Position numbers and translations under genes: made by a program
Shown: positions 8,554 through 16,941 of the stretch, piece after piece
Position numbering within the stretch: the first letter of the stretch is position 1
Layout of the letters: every line of letters begins with the position of its first letter
The notes under the pieces: model-generated
Seen by the model: the letters and a program-made list of their open reading frames with translations, nothing else
Told to the model about the DNA's origin: nothing
The model's database searches: none
NCBI RefSeq assembly: GCF_002920535.1
Contig: NZ_PQSS01000003.1
Span: 124,001 to 188,000, forward strand
DNA from: Streptomyces sp. Ru71
GTDB taxonomy: Bacteria; Actinomycetota; Actinomycetes; Streptomycetales; Streptomycetaceae
Length of the DNA: 64,000 nt
Direction: 5' to 3'

Positions 8554-10740
8554 ATGCGTACTGGTGAGCCCCTGCCCGCCGTGGAGGAGGTCCTCGCCGC
8601 CCTCGCGACCGGCCTGTGGCACTGGGACACCGCAGCCGGGCAGGTCACCGTGGACGCGGAGGCGGCGCGGCTGCTCGGGCTGCCCGCCGAGCCGACCCGG
8701 CTGACCGAGGCCCAGGTGCGGGCCCGGCTGCATCCGGTGGACTGGAACGAGATCACCGGCGTGGTCCAGCTCGCGGTCGCCGAGGGCACCCTGGCCGAGG
8801 TGCGCATCCGGATCATGGACGAGACGGGCCGGGTGCTGCGCGTGGTGCGCTCCCGCTCCAAGCCGTCCTTCGACCGGGAGAAGAAGGCCTACGAGCTGAT
8901 CGGCACCCTGCAGGAGGTCACCGAGCCCGCGCCGGGCACCCCGGCCGGCCGCAGCGCGGTCACCGGGGACTGGCGGCGCTCCCGGGAGGCGTTCCTGCTG
9001 GACGCGGGCCGCGCGCTGGCCGAGGCCCGCTCCACGGCCGAGGTGCTGCGGGTGGCGGCGGGACTGTCGATGCCCGGGTTCTCACCAGACGGCCTCGCGG
9101 TGTTCGGGATATCGGGCGACCGGCTGACCATCATCGGCCACCACGGGCAGCAGCCCGGCGACGAGGGACCGTTCGTCCACATGGCGCTGGAGACGGACTA
9201 CCCGGCCGCCGAGGTGGTGCGCACCGGCCGCGCGGTGTACCTCTCCTCCCCGGAGGAGTACAAGGCGCGCTACCCGCTGACCTGGCCGCTCGCCCAGCGC
9301 TTCAACCGGCAGTCGTGGGCCTTCCTGCCGCTGACCGTCGCCGGACGCACCATGGGCGCCTGGATGGCCGCGTTCACCTATCCGGTCGCCTTCACCCCCG
9401 ACGAGCGGTCCGTGCTGACCACGGTGGCGCGGATGCTCGCCCAGGCCCTGTCCCGGGCCGGCGCCGCCGAGACCGAGCGGGAACTGACCGACGGACTGCA
9501 GCGCTCGATGCTGCCGGTGATCGGCCCGAAGATCCCCGGCATGAGCATCGCCGCCCGCTATGTGCCGACCGGCGGTGGGCTCCAGGTCGGCGGCGACTGG
9601 TACGACATGATCCCGCTGCCCGGCGGCTCACCGGCCGGCTCGGACCGGTTCGCGCTGGTCATGGGCGATGTACAGGGCCACGACGTACGCGCCGCCGGGC
9701 TGATGGGCCAGCTGCGCACGGCGCTGCGCGCCTACGCCGCCGAGGGCCACCGGCCCGACGCGGTGCTCTCCCGCGCCTCCCGCTTCCTGCACGGCATCAC
9801 ACACACCGAGGACCCCGGTGAGCTGCGCTTCGCGACCTGTCTGTACGTCGAGGTCGACCCGGCGACCGGGACCGTGGAGGGCGCGCGGGCCGGGCACATG
9901 GACCCGGCGGTGCGCATGCCCGACGGCACGGTGCTGCACCGGCCCACGGCCGGGGGGCTCCCCCTCGGCATCGACCCCGACAGCGACTACCCGACGACCC
10001 GGTTCACCCTGCACCCCGGCGAGACGCTGCTGCTGTGCACCGACGGCCTGATCGAGACCGGCGGCCACGACCTGGACTCCGGCTGGAACCGGGTGCGGGA
10101 GATCATGGAGGCCCACGACGGCGACCTGGACGCCCTCGCCGACGCCCTGGTCCAGGCCGTGCACGGCCCCTCCTCGCACCACACCACCGGCCCGCTCACC
10201 GACCGCCGCGAGGACGACATCGCCCTGGTCCTGCTCGGCCGGCACCCGGCGGGCGCGGACGGCGCCGTCGCCGTACGGCCGCCGGTCAGGCGCTCGGTGC
10301 TCACCGTCGCGCAGGCCGAGCCGGAGCGGATCGCCACGGCCCGGCAGCAGCTGCGCGAGCTCCTGCACGACTGGCCCTCGCCGGACCAGGTCGACTCGGC
10401 GGTGCTGCTGGTCTCCGAGATGCTCACCAACGTCCTGGTGCACACCGACGCCGACGCCCTGCTGATCGCCGAGGTCGCCGGAGCGCCCGGCGAGCGCCGC
10501 ATCCGGGTGGAGGTCGCCGACACCAGCGACGACCTGCCGCACAAGCGCCGCCCCGGCGAGCTGGCGTCCTCCGGGCGCGGCCTGGTGCTGATGGAGCTGC
10601 TCGCCGACACCTGGGGCGTGGCACCGCGCGGGGAGGGCAAGAGCATCTGGTTCGAGCTGGGCGAGAAGAGCGGCGGCGGGGAGGACACCGACACCGACGC
10701 GCTCCTGGACGCGCTGGCGGTGGACGAGGTGATCGACTGA
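8554..10740 (+). CDS. PAS-GAF-SpoIIE phosphatase with HATPase (RsbU/RsbW-like) domain
   Basis: 728-residue soluble signalling protein. Order: PAS fold (about 10-115), GAF domain (about 150-305), PP2C/SpoIIE serine phosphatase (about 325-550, metal-binding VGGDWYDMIPL, MGDVQGHDVRAAGLMGQLR and CTDGLIE), and an anti-sigma-type HATPase (about 590-712, EMLTNVLVHT and GRGLVLMELLADTWGV). The phosphatase would dephosphorylate anti-sigma-factor antagonists and the HATPase could phosphorylate or bind such partners. This layout is frequent in Streptomyces, where these proteins are thought to control SigB-like factors in stress and development. No partner gene lies next to it. TAAAGT (8542-8547) lies 6 nt before the ATG, so the transcript may be leaderless. 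Confidence 0.9.
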   Translation: MRTGEPLPAVEEVLAALATGLWHWDTAAGQVTVDAEAARLLGLPAEPTRLTEAQVRARLHPVDWNEITGVVQLAVAEGTLAEVRIRIMDETGRVLRVVRSRSKPSFDREKKAYELIGTLQEVTEPAPGTPAGRSAVTGDWRRSREAFLLDAGRALAEARSTAEVLRVAAGLSMPGFSPDGLAVFGISGDRLTIIGHHGQQPGDEGPFVHMALETDYPAAEVVRTGRAVYLSSPEEYKARYPLTWPLAQRFNRQSWAFLPLTVAGRTMGAWMAAFTYPVAFTPDERSVLTTVARMLAQALSRAGAAETERELTDGLQRSMLPVIGPKIPGMSIAARYVPTGGGLQVGGDWYDMIPLPGGSPAGSDRFALVMGDVQGHDVRAAGLMGQLRTALRAYAAEGHRPDAVLSRASRFLHGITHTEDPGELRFATCLYVEVDPATGTVEGARAGHMDPAVRMPDGTVLHRPTAGGLPLGIDPDSDYPTTRFTLHPGETLLLCTDGLIETGGHDLDSGWNRVREIMEAHDGDLDALADALVQAVHGPSSHHTTGPLTDRREDDIALVLLGRHPAGADGAVAVRPPVRRSVLTVAQAEPERIATARQQLRELLHDWPSPDQVDSAVLLVSEMLTNVLVHTDADALLIAEVAGAPGERRIRVEVADTSDDLPHKRRPGELASSGRGLVLMELLADTWGVAPRGEGKSIWFELGEKSGGGEDTDTDALLDALAVDEVID

Positions 10741-10836
10741 GGTACGGCCGGGCCCGGCAACCTCGGCCGACATCGACTGAAGGCGCGGCCGGCCCCGGAA
10801 ACCACACCCGGGAACCGCCCCGCGCGGCTCGCTCCT

Positions 10837-10908
10837 CAGCGCCCGGCACTCCCGATGGGTCAGCGCCCCGGCACCCCCGATGGTCAGCGCCCCGGCACAT
10901 CCGATCGC
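10837..10908. repeat. Three tandem 24-bp units over the 3' end of the MFS gene
   Basis: Three consecutive copies of a 24-bp unit of the type CAGCGCCCCGGCACCCCCGA+TGGT start at 10837, 10861 and 10885. The third copy overlaps the last codons and stop of the minus-strand MFS gene, and the two others lie just downstream and re-create the same ending in the same frame. It looks like a recent tandem duplication around a stop codon. Confidence 0.8.
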
Positions 10909-12512
10909 TCCGCCTCGGACCGCTCGGGTCCGGACTCGGTCGCCGGTGCCCGTCCGCCCGGATGGCGCAGGGCGCAGAGCCAGCCGATGCCGAGGGCGAC
11001 CGCCATGCCGTAGAACACCCACTGGTTGGCCTCGGCGAAGTCCCCGCGGATCGCGGACATCGCGGCGCGCATGGTCGTGGCGAGCGGCCCGCCGCCGGTC
11101 GGGGCGGAGGAGTCCGGGTTGCCGGTGACCGCCTCCGCCACGTCCCCGGCCGCCGAGCGTGCCGCGTCCGGCGGCATCCCGCGTCCGCGCAGGGTGTCGG
11201 TGACGTGGTCGGTCATGGCGTGGGTCAGCAGGGTGCCGTAGACCGCCAGTCCGATGCTCGCCGCGTAGTTGCGCACGGTCTGGGTGATGCCGGTGACCTC
11301 ACCGTAGGACGCGCCGATCGCGCGGTTGACGGCGTCCGTCGAGGCCGGCGCCAGGATGAAGCCGATGCCGGCACCCGCGAGCGCGGCGTAGGGCCACTGG
11401 TCGTGCATGGACAGGTCGGTCAGCTTCCCCGCCCACAGCGCGAAGCCGACGGCGCCGACCACACACCCCGTCTTCATCGCCGGGCGCGCTCCCCGCCGGT
11501 CCAGGATGCGGCCGCCCCACTGGGAGGCGATGGCGAAGCCGGCGAAGAAGTACAGCAGGTACAGCGCGGCCTGCTGCGGGGAGGCGCTCAGCGAGACCTG
11601 GGCGTAGACGGAGGCGAAGAAGAACACCGGGACGAACGCCAGCATCGCGAAGAACAGCACCAGCGTGTCGACGGTGAAGGCACGGTCGCGGAAGACCGCG
11701 AGGTTGATCAGCGGGTGGCGGGTCCGCAGCTGGAGGCGGCAGAAGACCGCCAGCACCACCAGGCCGCCGACGATGCAGGCCCAGGTCGCCCCGGAGTCCC
11801 AGCCCCAGGTGGCGGCCTGCTGGAAGCCGAGCACGCTCAGTCCCATGCCGACGGCGATCAGCACCGCACCGGGCACGTCCAGCCGCTCGTCGCGGCGGTG
11901 CGCCGGGATGCGGGCGAGCGCGGTCAGGGCGAGCGCCACGACGGCGACGGGCACGTTGACCCAGAAGATGGCCCGCCAGGTCCAGGCGGTCAGCCAGCCG
12001 CCGAGCAGCGGCCCGAGCGCGGTCAGGGCGCCGGTGAGGCCGAAGAACAGGGCGAGGGCCCGCCCGCGCCGCTCGACGGGGAAGACGGCCACGACCACGG
12101 CGAGCGCCGCCGGGAACAGCAGTGCCGCCCCCAGCCCCTGGGTGGCCCGGAAGACGACGAGCCAGGCCAGCGGGGAGCCGCCGGAGGGCACACAGCCGCA
12201 CAGCACCGAGGAGACGACGAAGACGAGCGTGCCCACGACCACGATCCGGCGCGGCCCGAACAGGTCGGCGAGGCGCCCGCCGAGGGCGAAGAAGGCCGCG
12301 AGGGCGAGCAGATAGGCGTTGACCACCCACTGCATTCCCGAGCTGGTCAGATGGAGTTCGGAGACGATGTTCGGGGCGGCGATCGACACGATCGTCTGGT
12401 CGATGAACGTCATCGCCACGGCACACATCATGGCCGCGAGCGCCAGCGGCTGGGAGGCCGCACGCCCGGCGCCGACCGCGCCCTGGTCCCGTCTCGTGCG
12501 CGTTCCGCTCAT
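10884..12512 (-). CDS. MFS drug exporter, DHA2 (EmrB/QacA) family, 14 TM
   Basis: 542-residue membrane protein, probably a proton-coupled exporter of lipophilic compounds. It begins with MMCAVAMTFIDQTIVSIAAPNI, the typical first helix of DHA2 exporters, contains the loop GGRLADLFGPRRIVVVGTLVF (motif A) and WRAIFWVNVPVAVVALALT (motif C region), and its length fits 14 helices. It starts 24 bp after the AI-2E family gene on the same strand, so the two probably form an operon. The C-terminal tail (about 30 residues, charged) ends inside a 24-bp tandem repeat. Substrate cannot be predicted. Confidence 0.9.
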   Translation of the reverse strand: MSGTRTRRDQGAVGAGRAASQPLALAAMMCAVAMTFIDQTIVSIAAPNIVSELHLTSSGMQWVVNAYLLALAAFFALGGRLADLFGPRRIVVVGTLVFVVSSVLCGCVPSGGSPLAWLVVFRATQGLGAALLFPAALAVVVAVFPVERRGRALALFFGLTGALTALGPLLGGWLTAWTWRAIFWVNVPVAVVALALTALARIPAHRRDERLDVPGAVLIAVGMGLSVLGFQQAATWGWDSGATWACIVGGLVVLAVFCRLQLRTRHPLINLAVFRDRAFTVDTLVLFFAMLAFVPVFFFASVYAQVSLSASPQQAALYLLYFFAGFAIASQWGGRILDRRGARPAMKTGCVVGAVGFALWAGKLTDLSMHDQWPYAALAGAGIGFILAPASTDAVNRAIGASYGEVTGITQTVRNYAASIGLAVYGTLLTHAMTDHVTDTLRGRGMPPDAARSAAGDVAEAVTGNPDSSAPTGGGPLATTMRAAMSAIRGDFAEANQWVFYGMAVALGIGWLCALRHPGGRAPATESGPERSEAERSDVPGR

Positions 12513-12536
12513 CCGATCAGTCTGCGCCGGGACCGA

Positions 12537-13571
12537 TCATGTCGCATCCGCGGACCGTTCCCGCAGTTCCTGTACGACGCCGAAGACGGCGGCCGTGATC
12601 GGTACGGACAGCAGCATGCCGAGGATGCCGGCCACGGAGGCGCCCGCGGTGATCGCGAGCATCACCACCGCGGGATGCATCTGCACGGTCCTGCTCTGGA
12701 TCGCCGGCTGGAGCACGTGCCCCTCCAGCACCTGCACGGCGAGCACCACGCCGAGCGCCCACAGCGCGATGACGAACCCCCGGTCGGCGAGCGCGACGAG
12801 CACGGCGACGGCACCGGAGATGAACGCGCCGAGATAGGGGATGTACGCCCCGACGAACACCAGCGCGCCGAGGCCGACGGCGCCGGGTACGCGCAGGATC
12901 AGCAGGCCGACGGTGATGCACAGGGCGTCGATGAGCGCGATGAACGTGGTGCCGCGCATGAACCCCTCGACGGCCCGGTAGGCCCGCCGGGACACCGCCT
13001 CGACGGTGTCGGCGGTGCCGCGCGGCGCGAGCGCCCGCAGACCGGCGGCGGCCCGGTCGGAGTCGCGCAGGAAGAAGAAGACGAGCAGCAGCGCGAGGAC
13101 GGCCATGGCGATGGTCTCGCCGACCACGCTGACCCCGCTGATCACGTTGTGGGCCGCGGTCCCGCCGAACTTGCGCAGCAGCTCCCCGGAGTTGCGCGCG
13201 AGGTCGTCCAGCGAGGTCCCGGCCGCCCCGAAGTGGTCGGCGACGCCGCGCGCCGCGTCCTTGAGGGAGGCCGTGATCTGGTCGCCGGTGTCGATCAGCG
13301 CGGCCACCACGATGTACACCGCCCCGCCGACCACGGCGACGACGGCGACACAGGTCAGCCCGGCGGCCAGGGACGGGTTGACGCGTGCCTTGACCAGCCG
13401 CCGGTACAGCGGGCCGAGCAGCGCGGTCCCGAGCAGCGCCAGCAACACCGGCGTCACGGCGGTGCGCAGCTCGGCGAGGAGCCGGACGACCACCCAGCCG
13501 ACCCCGGCGACGAGCAGGGCGAGCGCGCACCACGCGGCGAGACGGCGGGCGGACTCGGGAAGCAGCTGCAC
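12537..13571 (-). CDS. AI-2E family (PerM-like) membrane transporter
   Basis: 344 residues with about eight hydrophobic segments. The C-terminal half carries the family core: VVGETIAMAVLALLLVFFFLRD, GALVFVGAYIPYLGAFISG and VLEGHVLQPAIQSRTVQMHPAVVMLAI. Members are permease-like; some export the AI-2 signal, others are Na+/H+ antiporters, and the substrate here is unknown. The ATG at 13571 was chosen so that the first helix (RRLAAWCALALLVAGVGWVVVRL) is intact. It is the first gene of a pair with the MFS exporter downstream (24-bp gap). Confidence 0.88.
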   Translation of the reverse strand: MQLLPESARRLAAWCALALLVAGVGWVVVRLLAELRTAVTPVLLALLGTALLGPLYRRLVKARVNPSLAAGLTCVAVVAVVGGAVYIVVAALIDTGDQITASLKDAARGVADHFGAAGTSLDDLARNSGELLRKFGGTAAHNVISGVSVVGETIAMAVLALLLVFFFLRDSDRAAAGLRALAPRGTADTVEAVSRRAYRAVEGFMRGTTFIALIDALCITVGLLILRVPGAVGLGALVFVGAYIPYLGAFISGAVAVLVALADRGFVIALWALGVVLAVQVLEGHVLQPAIQSRTVQMHPAVVMLAITAGASVAGILGMLLSVPITAAVFGVVQELRERSADAT

Positions 13572-13653
13572 CCCTCAAGCGCAGCACGGGCCGGGCGGGC
13601 TGTCCCGTCGGGACGGCCCGCCCGGGTGACAGGGCGTCAGAGCTGTCGGCGCG

Positions 13654-14631
13654 TCAGGCCTGCGGGCCCGCCTCGGTCATGCCGTGCACGGCCGGGACCG
13701 TGCCCAGGCGGCCCTTCTGGAAGTCCTCGAAGGCCTGCATCAGCTCGTCCTTGGTGTTCATCACGAACGGGCCGTAGTGGGCCATGGGTTCGCGGATCGG
13801 CTGCCCGCCGAGCAGCACGACCTCCAGGTCCGGGGTGTGGGAGTCCTGCTTCTCGTCCGCGCGGACGGTCAGCGAGCCGCCCGTGCCGAAGACCGCGGTC
13901 TGGCCCATCCGGATCGGCCGGCGCTCGGCGCCGACGCTACCGCGGCCGGCGAGCACGTAGGCCAGGCCGTTGAACTCCTCCCGCCAGGGCAGGGTGATCT
14001 CGGCGCCCGGCGCGAGGGTGGCGTGGACCATCGTGATCGGCGTGTGCGTGATGCCCGGACCGGCGTGCCCGTCCAGCTCACCGGCGATGACGCGGAGCAG
14101 CGCGCCGCCGTCGGGGGAGGTGAGCAGCTGGACGGAGCCGGCGCGGATGTCCTGGTAGCGCGGCGCCATCATCTTGTCCTTGGCGGGGAGGTTCACCCAC
14201 AGCTGCAGTCCGTGGAAGAGACCGCCGGACACGACCAGGTGCTCCGGCGGAGCCTCGATGTGCAGCAGGCCGGAACCCGCCGTCATCCACTGGGTGTCAC
14301 CGTTGGTGATGGTGCCGCCACCGCCGTGGGAGTCCTGGTGGTCGAAGATCCCGTCGATGATGTAGGTGACGGTCTCGAAGCCGCGGTGGGGGTGCCAGGG
14401 GGTGCCCTTCGGCTCGCCCGGCGCGTACTCCACCTCGCCCATCTGGTCCATCATGATGAACGGGTCGAGGTAGCGGTAGTTGATCCCGGCGAACGCCCGG
14501 CGCACCGGGAAGCCCTCGCCCTCGAATCCGGTCGGCGCGGTGGTGACCGCGAGCACGGGCCGCGCCACGGCGTCGGCGGGGGCGGTCACGCGGGGGAGCA
14601 TCAGCGGGTTCTCGACGGTCACTGCAGGCAT
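13654..14631 (-). CDS. Pirin-family protein (cupin, possible quercetinase)
   Basis: 325 residues with the bicupin pirin fold. The N-terminal cupin has the metal-site segment TPWHPHRGFETVTYIIDGIFDHQDS followed by TAGSGLLHIEAPPEH, and the C-terminal cupin domain includes LPWREEFNGLAYVLAGRG. Pirins bind a single Fe(II)/metal; some oxidise quercetin and others modulate central-metabolism enzymes or transcription. It is probably monocistronic: the next minus-strand gene upstream is a separate, broken membrane gene. The ribosome site is GGAGGT 6 nt before the ATG. A partial palindrome (14661-14676) overlaps its promoter region and resembles a MarR-type operator. Confidence 0.92.
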   Translation of the reverse strand: MPAVTVENPLMLPRVTAPADAVARPVLAVTTAPTGFEGEGFPVRRAFAGINYRYLDPFIMMDQMGEVEYAPGEPKGTPWHPHRGFETVTYIIDGIFDHQDSHGGGGTITNGDTQWMTAGSGLLHIEAPPEHLVVSGGLFHGLQLWVNLPAKDKMMAPRYQDIRAGSVQLLTSPDGGALLRVIAGELDGHAGPGITHTPITMVHATLAPGAEITLPWREEFNGLAYVLAGRGSVGAERRPIRMGQTAVFGTGGSLTVRADEKQDSHTPDLEVVLLGGQPIREPMAHYGPFVMNTKDELMQAFEDFQKGRLGTVPAVHGMTEAGPQA

Positions 14632-14660
14632 GGTCGGTACCTCCTTGGTACGCCCACTTT

Positions 14661-14676
14661 AGTTGAGCGTTGAACT
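14661..14676. promoter_or_regulatory. Possible MarR-type operator upstream of the pirin gene
   Basis: AGTTGAGCGTTGAACT is an imperfect 16-bp inverted repeat with arms AGTT/AACT and central TTGA/TCAA-type half sites, 30-45 bp before the pirin ATG. Redox-sensing MarR proteins often bind such sites in front of pirin and quinone-reductase genes. No MarR gene lies in the window. Confidence 0.35.
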
Positions 14677-14722
14677 TTCTGCCACCCCCAACAGCAGAAT
14701 CCGCAAACCCATTCCCCGGGCC

Positions 14723-15543
14723 TCACCCCCTCAGCGCCCGCACCACCGGTGCGAGGACCATCGCCGCGAGGAAGAGCAGCAGGCCGCCCACGCCCAGCGC
14801 GAGGGCGCCGGTGCCGGTCAGGCGGGCCGTCGTGGAGCGGCCAGGCCGGGCCACCTCGGGGTCTTCGGGGTCGTAGAGGATCTCCACCTGTTCGGCGGCG
14901 CCGGCGCGGCCCCGCCACTCGCGCGCGAGGCCGCGGTCGTCGACGTAGACGTAGACGCATCCCTCGCCGGTGTCCTCGCCGTGCAGCGCGTACGTGCGCA
15001 CCAGCCGGGCGGGCGCCACCGCGCCACGCGCCCGCAGGGCCCAGCCCTGCCGCACCAGCTCCGCCCCGCCGAGGACGGCGACGGCGGCGGGGCCGAGCAA
15101 CAGGGGACAGGCCAGCCAGCCGAGGACGGCCCCACCGCCCGCCCCGCCTGCACCCAGCCCGACGGCACCGCCCGCGGAGCAGACCAGCGGCACCCACCAC
15201 CAGCGCGGCCACGGCCGCCGCCCCCGGCTCCCGCGCGGTTCCTCCCGCACGGGGCCCACGCGCCGGCACCGGCATCAGCCACGGCGCGGCCCAGCGCCTC
15301 CGCGAACGCCGCGGCCTCGGCGGCACCGCGCGCGGTGAGGGAGAGTGCCGGGGGTGGCGCCGGACCGTCCGGATGCAGGACGACGGTGAGCACCCGCCCG
15401 CCCGTCTGCACCCGGTCGATCGCGGCCAGGGGTATCCGGCGCCGCAGCCCGTCCCCGTCCAGCAGCAGCTCGTCGCCGGACAGCCGGGCGGCCCGGCGCC
15501 GCCGTCCGTACAGGACCGACGGCGCAGTGTCGTTCGAGGTCAC
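14723..15543 (-). pseudogene. Frameshifted DUF3592-like membrane protein gene
   Basis: Two minus-strand frames join into one plausible protein. The first (start 15543) gives MTSNDTAPSVLYGRRRRAAR and continues with a PH-like segment (DGDGLRRRIPLAAIDRVQTGG) up to about residue 95. After position about 15260 the sense continues in another frame down to 14723: two hydrophobic helices (WWWVPLVCSAGGAVGLGAGG, LACPLLLGPAAVAVLGG), a DUF3592-like domain (VYVYVDDRGLAREWRG, EQVEILYDPEDPEVARPGR) and a last helix. Homologous Streptomyces proteins that I recall are one continuous chain of similar total length. A one-base loss or two-base gain near 15255-15275 would explain it; a sequencing error in this GC-rich spot is equally possible. 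Confidence 0.6.
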
Positions 15544-15589
15544 GCCCGCACAGTAGGCACCCCCACGCCCGGAGGGAGCGATTCAGCCG

Positions 15590-16290
15590 ACGCCGACCGC
15601 GAAGACGCCAGCCACGTGAAGCAATCAGGCCAACCGCCCGCGAGGCGATCGCGTCCGCCGACCGCGAGGCGATCCCGGTCAGCCGACCCCGAGACGAAGG
15701 CGCCAGCCCACCGCGAGACGATCACAGCAGCCGATCGCCAGGCGATCCGGTCAGCCGTCCGCGAGACGCGAAGGCTCCAACCAATCGGGAGACGATCACG
15801 GCAGCCGACCGCCAGGCGATCCAGTCAGCCGCCCCCGAGGCGAAGGCGCCAGCCGACAGCCGACAGCCGACAGCCGACAGCCGACAGCCGACAGCCGACA
15901 GCCGACAGCCAGACGATCGCCCCAGCCGCCCGCCGGTCCACCGCCAGGCGAAGGTGCCAGCCCGCCGCCAGACGCTCGCACCAACCGCCCGCGCGGCGAA
16001 GACGCCAACCGACCACCAGGCGATCACGGCAGCCGCCCGCGCGGCGAAGGCGCCAGCCCAACGCCAGACATCCCGGCAGCCGACCGCGAGACGCGAAGGC
16101 GCCAGCCGACCGCGAGGCGAGGCGTCAGCCGACGGCAAGGTGATCACCGCAGCCGACCGCCCGTCGATCGCGCCGGCCCACCGCCAGAGGATCACGGCAG
16201 CGCCCGCGCCGCGAAGGCGCCACCCGCCCGCGCCGCGAAGCCGTCAGCCCGCCGCCAGACGATCAGGCCAGCCGCCGGCCAGGCGATCGC
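15590..16290. repeat. Degenerate interspersed repeat array (about 700 bp)
   Basis: This gene-free stretch between the broken DUF3592-like gene and the SseB-like gene is built from short recurring words: GAAGGCGCCAGCC-type motifs start at 15601, 15696, 15770, 15842, 15950, 15998, 16046, 16094 and 16212, alternating with AGACGATCACGGCAGCC and CAGGCGATC-type words. Four consecutive motif starts (15950-16094) are exactly 48 bp apart. Open frames run through it on both strands because the repeats lack stops, but their products are repetitive and no ribosome site stands out. I regard it as non-coding or decayed repeat sequence. Confidence 0.7.
15851..15906. repeat. Heptanucleotide tandem repeat (AGCCGAC)x8
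   Basis: Eight perfect head-to-tail copies of AGCCGAC, followed by a degenerate AGCCAGAC. A perfect 7-bp microsatellite is prone to slippage, so copy number may vary between isolates. It sits inside the larger degenerate repeat array. Confidence 0.95.
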
Positions 16291-16315
16291 GCCAACCACC
16301 CGCCGAACAACAGCC

Positions 16316-16780
16316 TCAGCCGTACATCCGGCGCATCGCGAAGTCGACCATCTGCTCCACCGCCTTCGCGTCGAACACCATCCGGTGCTCGCCCTCCATG
16401 TCCAGGACGAAGCCGTACCCGGTCGGCAGCAGGTCGATCACCTCCGCGCCGGTGATCACGAAGTACTTGGACTCCTTGCCGGCGTAGCGGCGCAGCTCCT
16501 TGAGCGAGGTGAACATCGGGATCACCGGCTGCTGGGTGTTGTGCAGCGCCAGGAACCCCGGGGTGTCGCCACGCGGGCAGTACACCTTCGACGTGGCGAA
16601 GATCTGCTGGAAGTCCTCGGCCGGCATCTGCCCCGTGGTGAAGGCGCGCACGGCGTCGGCGAGGGAGGGCGGGGACGGCTCGGGGTACAGCGGCGGCTGC
16701 TGCCCGTACCCGCCGGCCATCGGCTGCTGCGGCGGGGGGTACCCCTGCTGGCCGCCCACGTTCTGGTCGTAGCCGTACAT
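16316..16780 (-). CDS. SseB-family protein with Gly/Pro/Gln-rich N-terminus
   Basis: 154 residues. Residues 1-40 are a flexible Y/G/Q/P-rich tail (MYGYDQNVGGQQGYPPPQQP). Residues 45-150 match the SseB N-terminal domain (FLALHNTQQPVIPMFTSLKELRRYAGKE, LLPTGYGFVLDMEGEHRMVFD). In enterics SseB is linked to serine-sensitivity phenotypes, but in actinomycetes the domain is of unknown function and often sits near secretion genes, none of which is here. It is separated from the next minus-strand gene by the repeat array. Confidence 0.8.
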   Translation of the reverse strand: MYGYDQNVGGQQGYPPPQQPMAGGYGQQPPLYPEPSPPSLADAVRAFTTGQMPAEDFQQIFATSKVYCPRGDTPGFLALHNTQQPVIPMFTSLKELRRYAGKESKYFVITGAEVIDLLPTGYGFVLDMEGEHRMVFDAKAVEQMVDFAMRRMYG

Positions 16781-16941
16781 GACCGTAAGCGTACTGACAC
16801 CACCGGGAGGGGTGGGTCACAGATCCCCGGATCGGGGTTGCGAGATATTACCGACGGGTAGCATCATCGTAGCTACTTGCTGGTACGTGTATGAGTGTGC
16901 GAGGAGACAGTGCCTCGCCGTCCCTCTAGGGAGCCGTCGCC

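Noticed and set aside
10035-13973. 1312-codon plus-strand frame
   Set aside because: It runs through the SpoIIE-like gene and antisense to the MFS and AI-2E genes; product is Arg/Gly/Pro-rich and motif-free.
15722-16195. Open frames in the repeat array
   Set aside because: Products repeat the same R/A/W/G words; no ribosome site or domain. Most likely a by-product of stop-free repeats.
15590-16290. CRISPR array
   Set aside because: Repeats are degenerate and unevenly spaced; there are no unique spacers and no cas genes.
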